From Nemertoderma westbladi (taxonomy: Eukaryota; Xenacoelomorpha; Nemertodermatida; Nemertodermatidae), in assembly GCA_032718475.1 (NCBI GenBank), contig JAUCBJ010001290.1, positions 1 to 45,676 on the forward strand: 45,676 bases of DNA, in the 5' to 3' direction. The translations under genes and the position numbers were made by a program. Numbering within the stretch: position 1 is the stretch's first letter; every line of letters begins with the position of its first letter. The notes below the pieces were generated by a model that made no database searches, had not been told where the DNA came from, and saw nothing but the letters and a program-made list of their open reading frames with translations. Below are positions 1 through 15,700 of this stretch, one piece after another.

Positions 1-568
1 GACTGACTGACTGACTGACTGACTGACTGACTGACTGACTGACTGACTGACTGACTGACTGACTGACTGACTGACTGACTGACTGACTGACTGACTGACT
101 GACTGACTGACTGACTGACTGACTGACTGACTGACTGACTGACTGACTGACTGACTGACTGACTGACTGACTGACTGACTGACTGACTGACTGACTGACT
201 GACTGACTGACTGACTGACTGACTGACTGACTGACTGACTGACTGACTGACTGACTGACTGACTGACTGACTGACTGACTGACTGACTGACTGACTGACT
301 GACTGACTGACTGACTGACTGACTGACTGACTGACTGACTGACTGACTGACTGACTGACTGACTGACTGACTGACTGACTGACTGACTGACTGACTGACT
401 GACTGACTGACTGACTGACTGACTGACTGACTGACTGACTGACTGACTGACTGACTGACTGACTGACTGACTGACTGACTGACTGACTGACTGACTGACT
501 GACTGACTGACTGACTGACTGACTGACTGACTGACTGACTGACTGACTGACTGACTGACTGACTGACT
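1..568. repeat. (GACT)n microsatellite, about 142 perfect copies
   Basis: The first 568 bases are an uninterrupted GACT tetranucleotide repeat that ends abruptly at GACTAATC. No imperfect unit is visible. It begins at the window edge, so the true length is unknown. Perfect arrays this long are usually length-polymorphic. Confidence 0.99.
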
Positions 569-2475
569 AATCTACAGCCAAAACTACTCTAACGATTTTT
601 ATGAAATTTCCACAGCGGCTAGATACCGCGATTCTAAGGTCCCTGGTATGTTCCGCTATTTCGTCCATGAGCCGTGGGCTCGAAAAATAGACATAAACGA
701 AAAAACGCCATAGGCGCAATGGTAAAATAACACCCATGACAGCTGGTGTCGTGATGAAAAATGGCTTATGTAATGCATTTCTACAGAAGGCTTAGTAATA
801 AATCGATGAGGTTGCCAAGATTATTATACTCAGTACACCCATACTGTTTGTATAGGCCACCACTCTCTGTCAAAGCAAACATTATTAACTGGTTGGTTTA
901 GTTTGAAATCTAATATCGCCTCAGCTGAATTACTCTTCCCAATGCAATCTATGGGAATATCTCACTCTGCTAATGTAAGCTGAATGACTGTTACGTACAC
1001 AGTGAGTTGGCTACATTAATGCCAACATTATTGCAAAATGTTTTATTGTTGGATTACTCTCTGTCAGTCACCCCTTCAGAACAGTGTATAGGGAATTTAC
1101 TTTAGTTTACTCTACTGTGCCATTCAGCTGAATGGATTTGAGCGATTGCCAAGTACAGAGTTGGATCATTCTCTGACCATAGGCAAAGACATCAAATCTT
1201 TTTAAAAATATACTTTTTCCATGTTTTTTTTTCTGACCAAAAATTTCAAAAAAAATTTTTCGTAGCCAGTACTGCCAATCGATTCGCCATCAAAAATAAC
1301 GCAAAAAATTTTTTTTGCAAAATTTTAAACTACTGTAAATTTTTGGCGACTGGGGGGGGGTCAATTTTTTTCGATCCGCTATAACTCCGGAACGCTTTGT
1401 CCAAATTCGATGGGGTTTTCATTTTTCAACTTAATTAGATGTCCTCTTTCAGCCTATCCATGTTTCCAAACCCCAAACAGCGCCGTTCAAAAAATAATTT
1501 TTTCCAGTTCTAGAATTTTACAAATTTCAAAAAAGTTGCAGTATTTTATTAACGCCTTTACGGAATTCGATAGCGTTTTCGATTTTTATATTAAACGCAA
1601 TATCCTGAATCTCACTAGCCTAGTTTCGCGTCACCAACGCCAAGACTTCATACTTTTTGAGGAAAATTTTTCTAGAATAATTTTTATTTAATTACATTAT
1701 TTATCGCGATTTCTTATTACTGGTTGCACATGAATTGATGGAGTTTTCAATTTATTAACTAAACACGATATCGCGCATCGCACCAGCGTGGTTTCGAAAT
1801 TCCAAAACGAGGTCTTCACTATAGTTGCAGGTCGATTTTGTTCTAGAATTGAGTAACTAATAATAGATCGAATTTATTAATAATTATTGTATGAAATATG
1901 ATTGTATTTTTACATAATTATTAGTTCTATAATAATTCTCGTTGTCTCTTTTATTTGAAATAAAAAGTCGGTTCCTTATCGGGCCGCTAGGCCCGTCACT
2001 AGTATATTATTGGTTGAGTGTACATGTGGAAACATCAGGCCACCCCATATTGTATTGTGATTAGATACCTACAGGTGGCAACATTCCAATATTCTGTTAC
2101 CGCCAATAAGAGAAAGGGAAATTAGCTAAAAGCAAACAAACCCCATTAATCTGCTGCCCATAACCAAAGTTATTGGCAAGCAGAACCAATAGGAAACTGC
2201 CAAGCCAATCCCTCTCCTCTCTCTAGTAGGTAGGATATACCGAGTGTTACCGTGAAGTATAGTTCAGTGTTGCAATACCCATAGTTCTTTGTGCATCACT
2301 TTGGGCTCGGACCTTGAGCTTATTACTGGTTACTGTTTAATAACCGTGTTATATTGATATTATACATGGAAGAAAAGATAAGGAGCTAGTTTTCCCCAAA
2401 GTCCAGGTCAGGAACCATCATCTGTCTCCCACAGCAGTAAAAACAGGCCCCTAATCTCAGTGACACTGTATTACA
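569..2475. other. Intergenic, AT-rich; no gene recognised
   Basis: I see no convincing gene here. Positions 1200-1880 are A/T-homopolymer rich with a short G run at 1352-1360. Their phrasing suggests old repeat sequence, but I cannot name a family. A short GC hairpin (GGGCCGCTAGGCCC) lies near 1980-1995. The 93-codon open frame at 1410-1691 has no domain signal and is probably chance. Confidence 0.5.
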
Positions 2476-2501
2476 CCCCCCCCCCCCCCCCCCCCCCCCC
2501 C
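2476..2501. repeat. Poly(C) run, 26 bases
   Basis: A pure 26-base C run directly beside the left tRNA-like repeat. It is one of several C/G homopolymers of 15 bases or more in this AT-rich window. Confidence 0.98.
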
Positions 2502-2547
2502 TCGGTATCCGGACAAGACTCCAAGACCCAGCCGGTTACCATGACAT

Positions 2548-2696
2548 GGTGACCTCTGGGTTGGAAGTCTGACGCTCTAACCATTCAGCAAGCGGTTCAG
2601 GTAAAAGATAGACCTGCAAATACTATCTGATACAGTACCTTGTATGTCCGCAATTTACCTCCTCATGGCCTCGATACCATCATATGCTGTCACTGT
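2548..2696 (-). mobile_element. tRNA-like dispersed repeat (SINE-like), left inverted copy
   Basis: On the minus strand this reads CAGTGACAGCATATGATGG, then TATCTTTTACCTGAACCGC, then a tRNA-like A-box region (GCTGAATGGTTAGAGC) and an anticodon-loop-like ACTTCCAAC. It matches 4181-4342 on the plus strand with scattered substitutions and small indels. Similarity stops near GGTCACCA, and the B box is lost in this copy. It is most likely a SINE or another repeat that captured a tRNA-related segment, not a working tRNA. Confidence 0.7.
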
Positions 2697-2991
2697 ATAG
2701 TAGTAGTACCTTTTAAACACAGATATACCGGAACATTTTTATAACACTCAAAGACCACAACTGATAACTGATAATAATTTTATTTTTCCTCATATATAAC
2801 AATTTAATTATAACACTTGAAATAAATTTATGGTTAATTGAGATAATATGGGACAAAGTAGAAAAAAACGATAAAGAACCATTGAAGAACAATAATAAAG
2901 AACCAAGTTAACTAACTTTTAATATTATGCTATACTGAGGACTGGCGTGTAGCTTGAACAGCTCGAAAGGTAGCTAGTGGATCGCAGTCAC

Positions 2992-3008
2992 GGGGGGGGG
3001 GGGGGGGG
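2992..3008. repeat. Poly(G) run, 17 bases
   Basis: Seventeen consecutive G between the inverted repeat copies. No gene is associated with it. Confidence 0.97.
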
Positions 3009-3409
3009 ATGCTGCAGTGCCCACTTCTATAGGTAATAATGATACACAATGTAACATAGTACTGTAATATGAATATTAATCAAATACGCACTTATATAAT
3101 ATAAAATAGTATTATCTGTACATCGAGGAATAATTAGAACTCTGAGGGATATAATTACTGCTTTCGAGTTAATGAGGGATGGACTAATTGTGTTTATGTA
3201 TGGAATACTATTAATAAATAGGTTGAGCGTCACAGATAGGATCCAAGTGATGAACCCCTTTGGGACTCAACGTGACACCGCGGCCGGGATGTAAAACAAA
3301 CTTGAAACCCCGAGATCAATGGATACCACGCCCCAATGCGGGACCACCCGGAAACCAAAGTTTACCAAAAACCGGAGGCTAATAAAATGCCAATTCGCTA
3401 CTCCAGTGG

Positions 3410-3536
3410 TTACGATAAGAATATTTCAATTTCAATATATATATTTATATATTATATTATTATATATTATATATTTATTTATATTTCAAAATTTCATTAG
3501 TCAGTATGTCGGTACATTCAATTACGATAAGAATAT
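3410..3536. repeat. 112-bp AT-rich insert flanked by 15-bp direct repeats
   Basis: TTACGATAAGAATAT occurs at 3410-3424 and again, perfectly, at 3522-3536. The sequence between is almost pure A/T (TATATATTTATATATT-like). This looks like an insertion with a 15-bp target duplication, or a 112-bp slippage duplication, inside the decayed Penelope-like element. Confidence 0.6.
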
Positions 3537-4110
3537 GTTAGAATCAGTCGTACGAGCCCAACTTCTCCGCTTCTACAGACTCTCGAGTACCCCCTGGACA
3601 TACCACAGAACCAAAGTAGACTACCTGAACCTTTGCGCGACACACATCCACAATCCCGACCATGATCCATCCGAACCACAAGGGAACCACCCCTGTAAAT
3701 CCCGACAGTGCCTTACATGCGCCGAGATCCAAACTGATACGGAGAGCCCCCTGGCGGATACTATAAGCAACTCTTTTGACTGTAAAACACATAACGTTTT
3801 ATATAATCTAAAATGTCTCAATAATTTCATTTTACGTCGGAGAAACCCAGCAGCGCATTCATGCCCGCACACGAACGCACATCGCCGCAATATCAGGGAA
3901 ACGGGAAAGGGAAATACAGTGAATAACGTATGAAGTATTCAGTATCGGGTTTTCGAAGATTCACATCCCACCTTAGACGTCTAGTCACTACGTCCAGCAA
4001 TTTATATACCCCCCCCCGGTATGGGGGCCGAAATGCGTATCGGATTAAAAGAAACAAAAATACTTTTTTACAACCCGGCGGCGAAGACCCTCATAGACCA
4101 ATTTAATCCT
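3500..4110 (+). pseudogene. Penelope-like retroelement fragment, GIY-YIG endonuclease region (decayed)
   Basis: One frame reads RAQLLRFYRLSSTPW, then HPCKSRQCLTCAE, then FDCKTHNVLYNLKC. This matches the spaced cysteine block and the 'C..NV.Y...C' segment before the GIY-YIG nuclease of Penelope-like elements. The catalytic-domain motif YVGETQQRIHARTRTH follows in a different frame at about 3833, so at least one frameshift is present. Stops and another shift follow; a possible C-terminal remnant (KETKILFYNPAAKTLIDQFNP) is near 4045-4105. I see no intact reverse transcriptase upstream, so this is a truncated dead copy. The family call rests on motif recognition only. Confidence 0.72.
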
Positions 4111-4180
4111 TACATAATTGAAACGCCCCGAAAAAACGTTATTCCGGTTGTAGGGTTATAAGGGACTATAACGGTTGAGC

Positions 4181-4360
4181 ACAGTGGCAGCATATGATGG
4201 TATTGGAAGATGGGAGGCCATGAGGACGTAAATCGCGGACATGCGGACATACAAGGTATCAGGTAGTATTTCCAGGTCTATCTTTTACCTGAGCCGCTAG
4301 CTGAATGGTTAGAGCGTCAGACTTCCAACCCGGAGGTCACCAGTTCGATCCCACCTGGAC
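4181..4360 (+). mobile_element. tRNA-like dispersed repeat (SINE-like), right inverted copy
   Basis: This copy keeps an A box (TAGCTGAATGG, 4298-4308) and a B box (AGTTCGATCCC, 4342-4352) at tRNA-like spacing. The anticodon-loop-like CTTCCAA would correspond to Gly-TCC, but the stems pair poorly, so a functional tRNA is unlikely. It is the inverted partner of 2548-2696, about 1.5 kb away. Confidence 0.7.
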
Positions 4361-4450
4361 GTCATTTCCGACTTTTTGCAAAAGCTGTGCCCAACAAAAA
4401 GTTATAAAAGTCATGTGTTGCGTAGGAAATAATCAACCAGAATTACGAAT

Positions 4451-4723
4451 AAGAATGGTGTAAGTGTGTCATCCTGAAGGACTCCCCATAAGAATGGTGT
4501 AAGTGTGTCATCCTGAAGGACTCCCCATAAGAATGGTGTAAGTGTGTCATCCTGAAGGACTCCCCATAAGAATGGTGTAAGTGTGTCATCCTGAAGGACT
4601 CCCCATAAGAATGGTGTAAGTGTGTCATCCTGAAGGACTCCCCATAAGAATGGTGCAAGTGTGTCATCCTGAAGGACTCCCCATAAGAATGGTGTAAGTG
4701 TGTCATCCTGAAGGACTCCCCAT
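4451..4723. repeat. 39-bp minisatellite, 7 copies
   Basis: Seven tandem copies of a 39-bp unit beginning AAGAATGGTGTAAGTGTGTC and ending GGACTCCCCAT. Only one substitution is seen (GTGCAAG in copy six). Because 39 is divisible by three, the minus strand stays open as seven 13-residue repeats (SYGESFRMTHLHH). I regard this frame as a by-product of the repeat, since nothing marks it as a gene. Confidence 0.97.
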
Positions 4724-6535
4724 AAGACTTCGAATGGATCTGTGTCACCATCAGCAGTAGTATCAGCAATACATCATCAGCAATATACTATCGTATATTT
4801 TTTAAGGGCCAACTACAATTATTAATTAATCGATAGATACCACCTTATTGTATTAGATATTGGGTTTATGTTTCCGATTACAAGTTTACAACGAAATTAA
4901 TCGACTTTGCAAACCCGCTTTATAACAACGAATTTTACTATCAGCTTGAACTAAAATGTAATTGTTTTAACGTTGTTGAACGTTTGAGATTCGGATCATC
5001 TCTCTGTAATTAAACTTAATTTGATATAATCCAGATGTATAGCTTTGATAATTACTTCTTCAGCTCTACCTGATTATTCTTTATAGTGTTCTACTATAAA
5101 ATATTTCCTGAACTTTAAAATCCAAGTTAATTTTCTGAGAAGCGCCACCTTGAGGTTTGATGCAGAACACTATAGCAACTTCTTCAATGATGGTTTGTTT
5201 CTGCATCTATGATCGAGACAGACATACGACTTTGGCGTTCCGTCATTCGCTACATTCCTACTTTACAAACCATCGTCATTAATTAACCGTTCCACCTAAA
5301 TGCTTATTGTGGTAGATTGCTGAGATCCTCAGAATCTTGTATTTTTGATTTCCTATTTATTAATGACTCAATAGAATATCAATAAAATGAGAATCAATAC
5401 AATATATTGATAGGACGTTGTATTGTAAGATAATATTCATCGTCATTGAATTGTTCACATGTGTATCAAGTGTCTCAGGCTGACTGTTTGATAAGCATAT
5501 CAAAACAAAACAAAAAAAACAATGCGTAATATTTTCTATATCTAGTATCTATAGAAATCTTAGACTAGACTGGGCCAAAAGCAAAATATTTGAGAGTTTT
5601 CATTTATGTTAGTCAAAGTGTTCCTTGTCATGCCAATATACATTTATTGCAAAAAAGTAATACCGAGAGGTATCACAAACACCTTAAAACAGTTCGCACC
5701 AAAGCGACACAGTGTGCGACAACCTCATAAACTCTATTTTCGTGTTGACCAACTTCTTGTAAACGTAAAATACTAATCGTAGTCTCGCAATGTCGATCCA
5801 GAGACATGATTAAGTTCTAAAGATATTGCTCAATAGGGTTTATGTCATGTTCAGCTCAAAATAATCGCTTCAAATAGATACATGCAAATCCACTAAAATG
5901 ATACTATTTATACTACTTAGTCAATAATAGACTCATTTAGTTCGCAATGATGGTTGAGTAGTTGAGTCAGAATGGTTGAGTCAGTTGCCCAATAGTTTAA
6001 AGTAAAATGGCACTTTCCCAATAGGTCACTTGTCCAATACATTCATTTTAATAAGAAAATTAATTAGGTTTATGAATTTATTTTAGATGGTGTTTCAAAA
6101 ACTTGTCACGAATCACTATGCGAGTAATAGATTTAAATAATTCCTTCTGCATTAAAAGTCAGTGTATGTGTTTTACATACGGTATATGGACGGTAAAGGT
6201 AAAGCCAATGGTTGAAGCAAACAGAGACCATATCCCATGTTGGATTATTCGGAAGTCTGACTTCGATGTGCAAAAGTGACGGGTCAAAACACTTCCACTG
6301 AATACCACCTCTATATCAGAAACAACCTCAATAGCACATCCTTTGAAATTTAATATTTATAATGTTAAAAGTAACGCACTGAATTATTACATAGTTAAAT
6401 TACTTTTAATATTCACCTTCAAATTAAATACCCCTAACCCAAAAAAATAATTTAGTTATACAATGAAATGTGAACTTTCAATTCATGCATGTTCAGGTTT
6501 ACATTCTATTCAATCTCTTCGTTCACATACATCTT
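4724..6535. other. Intergenic, AT-rich; nothing recognised
   Basis: No ORF with domain character, no RNA gene and no clear repeat is visible. A sequence somewhat richer in G/C lies near 6180-6320, just downstream of the GAPDH stop codon, but I cannot assign it. Confidence 0.5.
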
Positions 6536-9188
<2,653 letters not shown>

Positions 9189-9242
9189 CATGGACTTCTA
9201 GAATGTTATTTATGGTATAAATTAATATTCTAGAAGTCCATG
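9189..9242. mobile_element. 54-bp palindromic mini-insertion with 16-bp perfect inverted repeats
   Basis: CATGGACTTCTAGAAT (9189-9204) and its exact reverse complement (9227-9242) bracket a 22-bp AT-rich spacer. The unit is flanked on both sides by TATCAAC (9182-9188 and 9243-9249), which looks like a 7-bp target duplication. It resembles an extremely short MITE or a hairpin-mediated insertion. Confidence 0.6.
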
Positions 9243-9700
9243 TATCAACAGGCTAATGCAAACAATGTTTCTGTTTATATAGTCAATAATGACAGAATAA
9301 ATTTAAATATACAAGAAAGTACGCAATTTTAGTAGAAAGTACGCAACATTAAAATTGCCTAATCGTGAATGAGTCGTTAAAATTACATTAATATAACTAT
9401 TACATATTATACTAACAGGATGATATAAAGGGATACTGCTGATGTGTACTGCAGTTTGGATATATAACAACATTCCAGCAGCTTAGTAAAACAAACCATT
9501 GATTCTTTTTCATTGATTCATATTCTACATTGCGGCTATAGGCGTGCTTGGAATCTCTCTTCATGATAAATGTGTATATTACATAGAATACATACACTGT
9601 TACCCACTATGTATAATTAAAAAAAAATCGATATGTGTTGTTTTATGGGCCGAGCAACAAGCAACAGTAGCAATTTAGAAATTAATGTACTGTAGCAATT
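9243..9700. other. Spacer before the 10-kb satellite
   Basis: AT-rich with a short near-duplication (AGAAAGTACGCAA twice near 9315-9345). No gene is seen. Confidence 0.45.
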
Positions 9701-12700
9701 TTGTATGTAACTCTCTTGCAATGTATATCTCATATATTGTTGTATGTAACTCTCTTGCAATGTATATCTCATATATTGTTGTATGTAACTCTCTTGCAAT
9801 GTATATCTCATATATTGTTGTATGTAACTCTCTTGCAATGTATATCTCATATATTGTTGTATGTAACTCTCTTGCAATGTATATCTCATATACTGTTGGA
9901 TGTAACTCTCTTGCAATGTATATCTCATATATTGTTGTATGTAACTCTCTTGCAATGTATATCTCATATATTGTTGTATGTAACTCTCTTGCAATGTATA
10001 TCTCATATATTGTTGTATGTAACTCTCTTGCAATGTATATCTCATATATTGTTGTATGTAACTCTCTTGCAATGTATATCTCATATATTGTTGTATGTAA
10101 CTCTCTTGCAATGTATATCTCATATATTGTTGTATGTAACTCTCTTGCAATGTATATCTCATATACTGTTGGATGTAACTCTCTTGCAATGTATATCTCA
10201 TATATTGTTGTATGTAACTCTCTTGCAATGTATATCTCATATTTTGTTGTATGTAACTCTCTTGCAATGTATATGTCATATATTGTTGTATGTAACTCTC
10301 TTGCAATGTATATCTCATATATTGTTGTATGTAACTCTCTTGCAATGTATATCTCATATATTGTTGTATGTAACTCTCTTGCAATGTATATCTCATATTT
10401 TGTTGTATGTAACTCTCTTGCAATGTATATGTCATATATTGTTGTATGTAACTCTCTTGCAATGTATATCTCATATATTGTTGTATGTAACTCTCTTGCA
10501 ATGTATATCTCACATTTTGTTGTATGTAACTCTCTTGCAATGTATATCTCATATATTGTTGTATGTAACTCTCTTGCAATGTATATCTCATATATTGTTG
10601 TATGTAACTCTCTTGCAATGTATATCTCATATTTTGTTGTATGTAACTCTCTTGCAATGTATATCTCATATTTTGTTGTATGTAACTCTCTTGCAATGTA
10701 TATCTCATATATTGTTGTATGTAACTCTCTTGCAATGTATATCTCATATATTGTTGTATGTAACTCTCTTGCAATGTATATCTCATATTTTGTTGTATGT
10801 AACTCTCTTGCAATGTATATCTCATATTTTGTTGTATGTAACTCACTTGCAATGTATATCTCATATTTTGTTGTATGTAACTCTCTTGCAATGTATATCT
10901 CATATTTTGTTGTATGTAACTCCCTAGGAATGTATATCTCATATATTGTTGTATGTAACTCTCTTGCAATGTATATCTCATATATTGTTGTATGTAACTC
11001 TCTTGCAATGTATATCTCATATATTGTTGTATGTAACTCTCTTGCAATGTATATCTCATATATTGTTGTATGTAACTCTCTTGCAATATATATGTCATAT
11101 ATTGTTGTATGTAACTCTCTTGCAATGTATATGTCATATATTGTTGTATGTAACTCTCTTGCAATGTATATCTCATATATTGTTGTATGTAACTCTCTTG
11201 CAATGTATATCTCATATATTGTTGTATGTAACTCTCTTGCAATGTATATCTCATATTTTGTTGTATGTAACTCTCTTGCAATGTATATCTCATATATTGT
11301 TGTATGTAACTCTCTTGCAATGTATATCTCATATATTGTTGTATGTAACTCCCTAGGAATGTATATCTCATATATTGTTGTATGTAACTCTCTTGCAATG
11401 TATATCTCATATATTGTTGTATGTAACTATCTTGCAATGTATATCTCATATTTTGTTGTATGTAACTCTCTTGCAATGTATATCTCATATTTTGTTGTAT
11501 GTAACTCACTTGCAATGTATATCTCATATTTTGTTGTATGTAACTCTCTTGCAATGTATATCTCATATATTGTTGTATGTAACTCTCTTGCAATGTATAT
11601 CTCATATTTTGTTGTATGTAACTCTCTTGCAATGTATATGTCATATATTGTTGTATGTAACTCTCTTGCAATGTATATCTCATATATTGTTGTATGTAAC
11701 TCTCTTGCAATGCATATCTCATATTTTGTTGTATGTAACTCTCTTGCAATGTATATCTCATATTTTGTTGTATGTAACTCACTTGCAATGTATATCTCAT
11801 ATTTTGTTGTATGTAACTCTCTTGCAATGTATATCTCATATATTGTTGTATGTAACTCTCTTGCAATGTATATCTCATATTTTGTTGTATGTAACTCTCT
11901 TGCAATATATATGTCATATATTGTTGTATGTAACTCTCTTGCAATGTATATTTCATATTTTGTTGTATGTAACTCTCTTGCAATGTATATGTCATATATT
12001 GTTGTATGTAACTCTCTTGCAATGTATATCTCATATATTGTTGTATGTAACTCTCTTGCAATGTATATCTCATATACTGTTGTATGTAACTCTCTTGCAA
12101 TGTATATCTCATATATTGTTGTATGTAACTCTCTTGCAATGTATATCTCATATTTTGTTGTATGTAACTCTCTTGCAATGTATATGTCATATATTGTTGT
12201 ATGTAACTCTCTTGCAATGTATATCTCATATATTGTTGTATGTAACTCTCTTGCAATGTATATCTCATATATTGTTGTATGTAACTCTCTTGCAATGTAT
12301 ATCTCATATTTTGTTGTATGTAACTTTCTTGCAATGTATATGTCATATATTGTTGTATGTAACTCTCTTGCAATGTATATCTCATATATTGTTGTATGTA
12401 ACTCTCTTGCAATGTATATCTCACATTTTGTTGTATGTAACTCTCTTGCAATGTATATCTCATATATTGTTGTATGTAACTCTCTTGCAATGTATATCTC
12501 ATATATTGTTGTATGTAACTCTCTTGCAATGTATATCTCATATTTTGTTGTATGTAACTCTCTTGCAATGTATATCTCATATTTTGTTGTATGTAACTCT
12601 CTTGCAATGTATATCTCATATATTGTTGTATGTAACTCTCTTGCAATGTATATCTCATATATTGTTGTATGTAACTCTCTTGCAATGTATATCTCATATA

Positions 12701-15700
12701 TTGTTGTATGTAACTCTCTTGCAATGTATATCTCATATATTGTTGTATGTAACTCTCTTGCAATATATATGTCATATATTGTTGTATGTAACTCTCTTGC
12801 AATGTATATGTCATATATTGTTGTATGTAACTCTCTTGCAATGTATATCTCATATATTGTTGTATGTAACTCTCTTGCAATGTATATCTCATATATTGTT
12901 GTATGTAACTCTCTTGCAATGTATATCTCATATTTTGTTGTATATAACTCTCTTGCAATGTATATCTCATATATTGTTGTATGTAACTCTCTTGCAATGT
13001 ATATCTCATATATTGTTGTATGTAACTCCCTAGGAATGTATATCTCATATATTGTTGTATGTAACTCTCTTGCAATGTATATCTCATATATTGTTGTATG
13101 TAACTCTCTTGCAATGTATATGTCATATATTGTTGTATGTAACTCACTTGCAATGTATATCTCATATTTTGTTGTATGTAACTCTCTTGCAATGTATATC
13201 TCATATTTTGTTGTATGTAACTCCCTAGGAATGTATATCTCATATTTTGTTGTATGTAACTCTCTTGCAATGTATATCTCATATATTGTTGTATGTAACT
13301 CTCTTGCAATGTATATCTCATATATTGTTGTATGTAACTCTCTTGCAATGTATATCTCATATATTGTTGTATGTAACTCTCTTGCAATGTATATCTCATA
13401 TATTGTTGTATGTAACTCTCTTGCAATATATATGTCATATATTGTTGTATGTAACTCTCTTGCAATGTATATGTCATATATTGTTGTATGTAACTCTCTT
13501 GCAATGTATATCTCATATATTGTTGTATGTAACTCTCTTGCAATGTATATCTCATATATTGTTGTATGTAACTCTCTTGCAATGTATATCTCATATATTG
13601 TTGTATGTAACTCTCTTGCAATGTATATCTCATATTTTGTTGTATGTAACTCTCTTGCAATGTATATCTCATATATTGTTGTATGTAACTCTCTTGCAAT
13701 GTATATCTCATATATTGTTGTATGTAACTCTCTTGCAATGTATATCTCATATTTTGTTGTATGTAACTCTCTTGCAATGTATATCTCATATTTTGTTGTA
13801 TGTAACTCACTTGCAATGTATATCTCATATTTTGTTGTATGTAACTCTCTTGCAATGTATATCTCATATTTTGTTGTATGTAACTCCCTAGGAATGTATA
13901 TCTCATATATTGTTGTATGTAACTCTCTTGCAATGTATATCTCATATATTGTTGTATGTAACTCTCTTGCAATGTATATCTCATATATTGTTGTATGTAA
14001 CTCTCTTGCAATGTATATCTCATATATTGTTGTATGTAACTCTCTTGCAATATATATGTCATATATTGTTGTATGTAACTCTCTTGCAATGTATATGTCA
14101 TATATTGTTGTATGTAACTCTCTTGCAATGTATATCTCATATATTGTTGTATGTAACTCTCTTGCAATGTATATCTCATATATTGTTGTATGTAACTCTC
14201 TTGCAATGTATATCTCATATTTTGTTGTATGTAACTCTCTTGCAATGTATATCTCATATATTGTTGTATGTAACTCTCTTGCAATGTATATCTCATATAT
14301 TGTTGTATGTAACTCCCTGCAATGTATATCTCATATATTGTTGTATGTAACTCTCTTGCAATGTATATCTCATATATTGTTGTATGTAACTCTCTTGCAA
14401 TGTATATCTCATATATTGTTGTATGTAACTCTCTTGCAATGTATATCTCATATATTGTTGTATGTAACTCTCTTGCAATGTATATCTCATATTTTGTTGT
14501 ATGTAACTCTCTTGCAATGTATATCTCATATATTGTTGTATGTAACTCTCTTGCAATGTATATCTCATATATTGTTGTATGTAACTCTCTTGCAATGTAT
14601 ATCTCATATATTGTTGTATGTAACTCTCTTGCAATGTATATCTCATATTTTGTTGTATGTAACTCTCTTGCAATGTATATCTCATATATTGTTGTATGTA
14701 ACTCTCTTGCAATGTATATCTCATATTTTGTTGTATGTAACTCTCTTGCAATGTATATCTCATATATTGTTGTATGTAACTCTCTTGCAATGTATATCTC
14801 ATATATTGTTGTATGTAACTCTCTTGCAATGTATATCTCATATATTGTTGTATGTAACTCTCTTGCAATGTATATCTCATATATTGTTGTATGTAACTCT
14901 CTTGCAATGTATATCTCATATATTGTTGTATGTAACTCTCTTGCAATGTATATCTCATATATTGTTGTATGTAACTCTCTTGCAATGTATATCTCATATA
15001 TTGTTGTATGTAACTCTCTTGCAATGTATATCTCATATATTGTTGTATGTAACTCTCTTGCAATGTATATCTCATATATTGTTGTATGTAACTCTCTTGC
15101 AATGTATATCTCATATATTGTTGTATGTAACTCTCTTGCAATGTATATCTCATATATTGTTGTATGTAACTCTCTTGCAATGTATATCTCATATATTGTT
15201 GTATGTAACTCTCTTGCAATGTATATCTCATATATTGTTGTATGTAACTCTCTTGCAATGTATATCTCATATTTTGTTGTATGTAACTCTCTTGCAATGT
15301 ATATCTCATATTTTGTTGTATGTAACTCTCTTGCAATGTATATCTCATATTTTGTTGTATGTAACTCCCTAGGAATGTATATCTCATATATTGTTGTATG
15401 TAACTCTCTTGCAATGTATATCTCATATATTGTTGTATGTAACTCTCTTGCAATGTATATCTCATATATTGTTGTATGTAACTCTCTTGCAATGTATATC
15501 TCATATATTGTTGTATGTAACTCTCTTGCAATATATATGTCATATATTGTTGTATGTAACTCTCTTGCAATGTATATGTCATATATTGTTGTATGTAACT
15601 CTCTTGCAATGTATATCTCATATATTGTTGTATGTAACTCTCTTGCAATGTATATCTCATATATTGTTGTATGTAACTCTCTTGCAATGTATATCTCATA

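Noticed and set aside
1410-1691. 93-codon frame in AT-rich repeat-like sequence
   Set aside because: Phe/Ile/Ser-rich translation of A/T-rich DNA with no domain character.
4289-4361. tRNA-Gly(TCC)-like sequence
   Set aside because: A and B boxes are present but the stems pair poorly and a repeat copy exists in inverted orientation, so it is treated as a tRNA-derived repeat.
4443-4769. 108-codon minus-strand frame of SYGESFRMTHLHH repeats
   Set aside because: Translation of the seven-copy minisatellite; no flanking gene signals.
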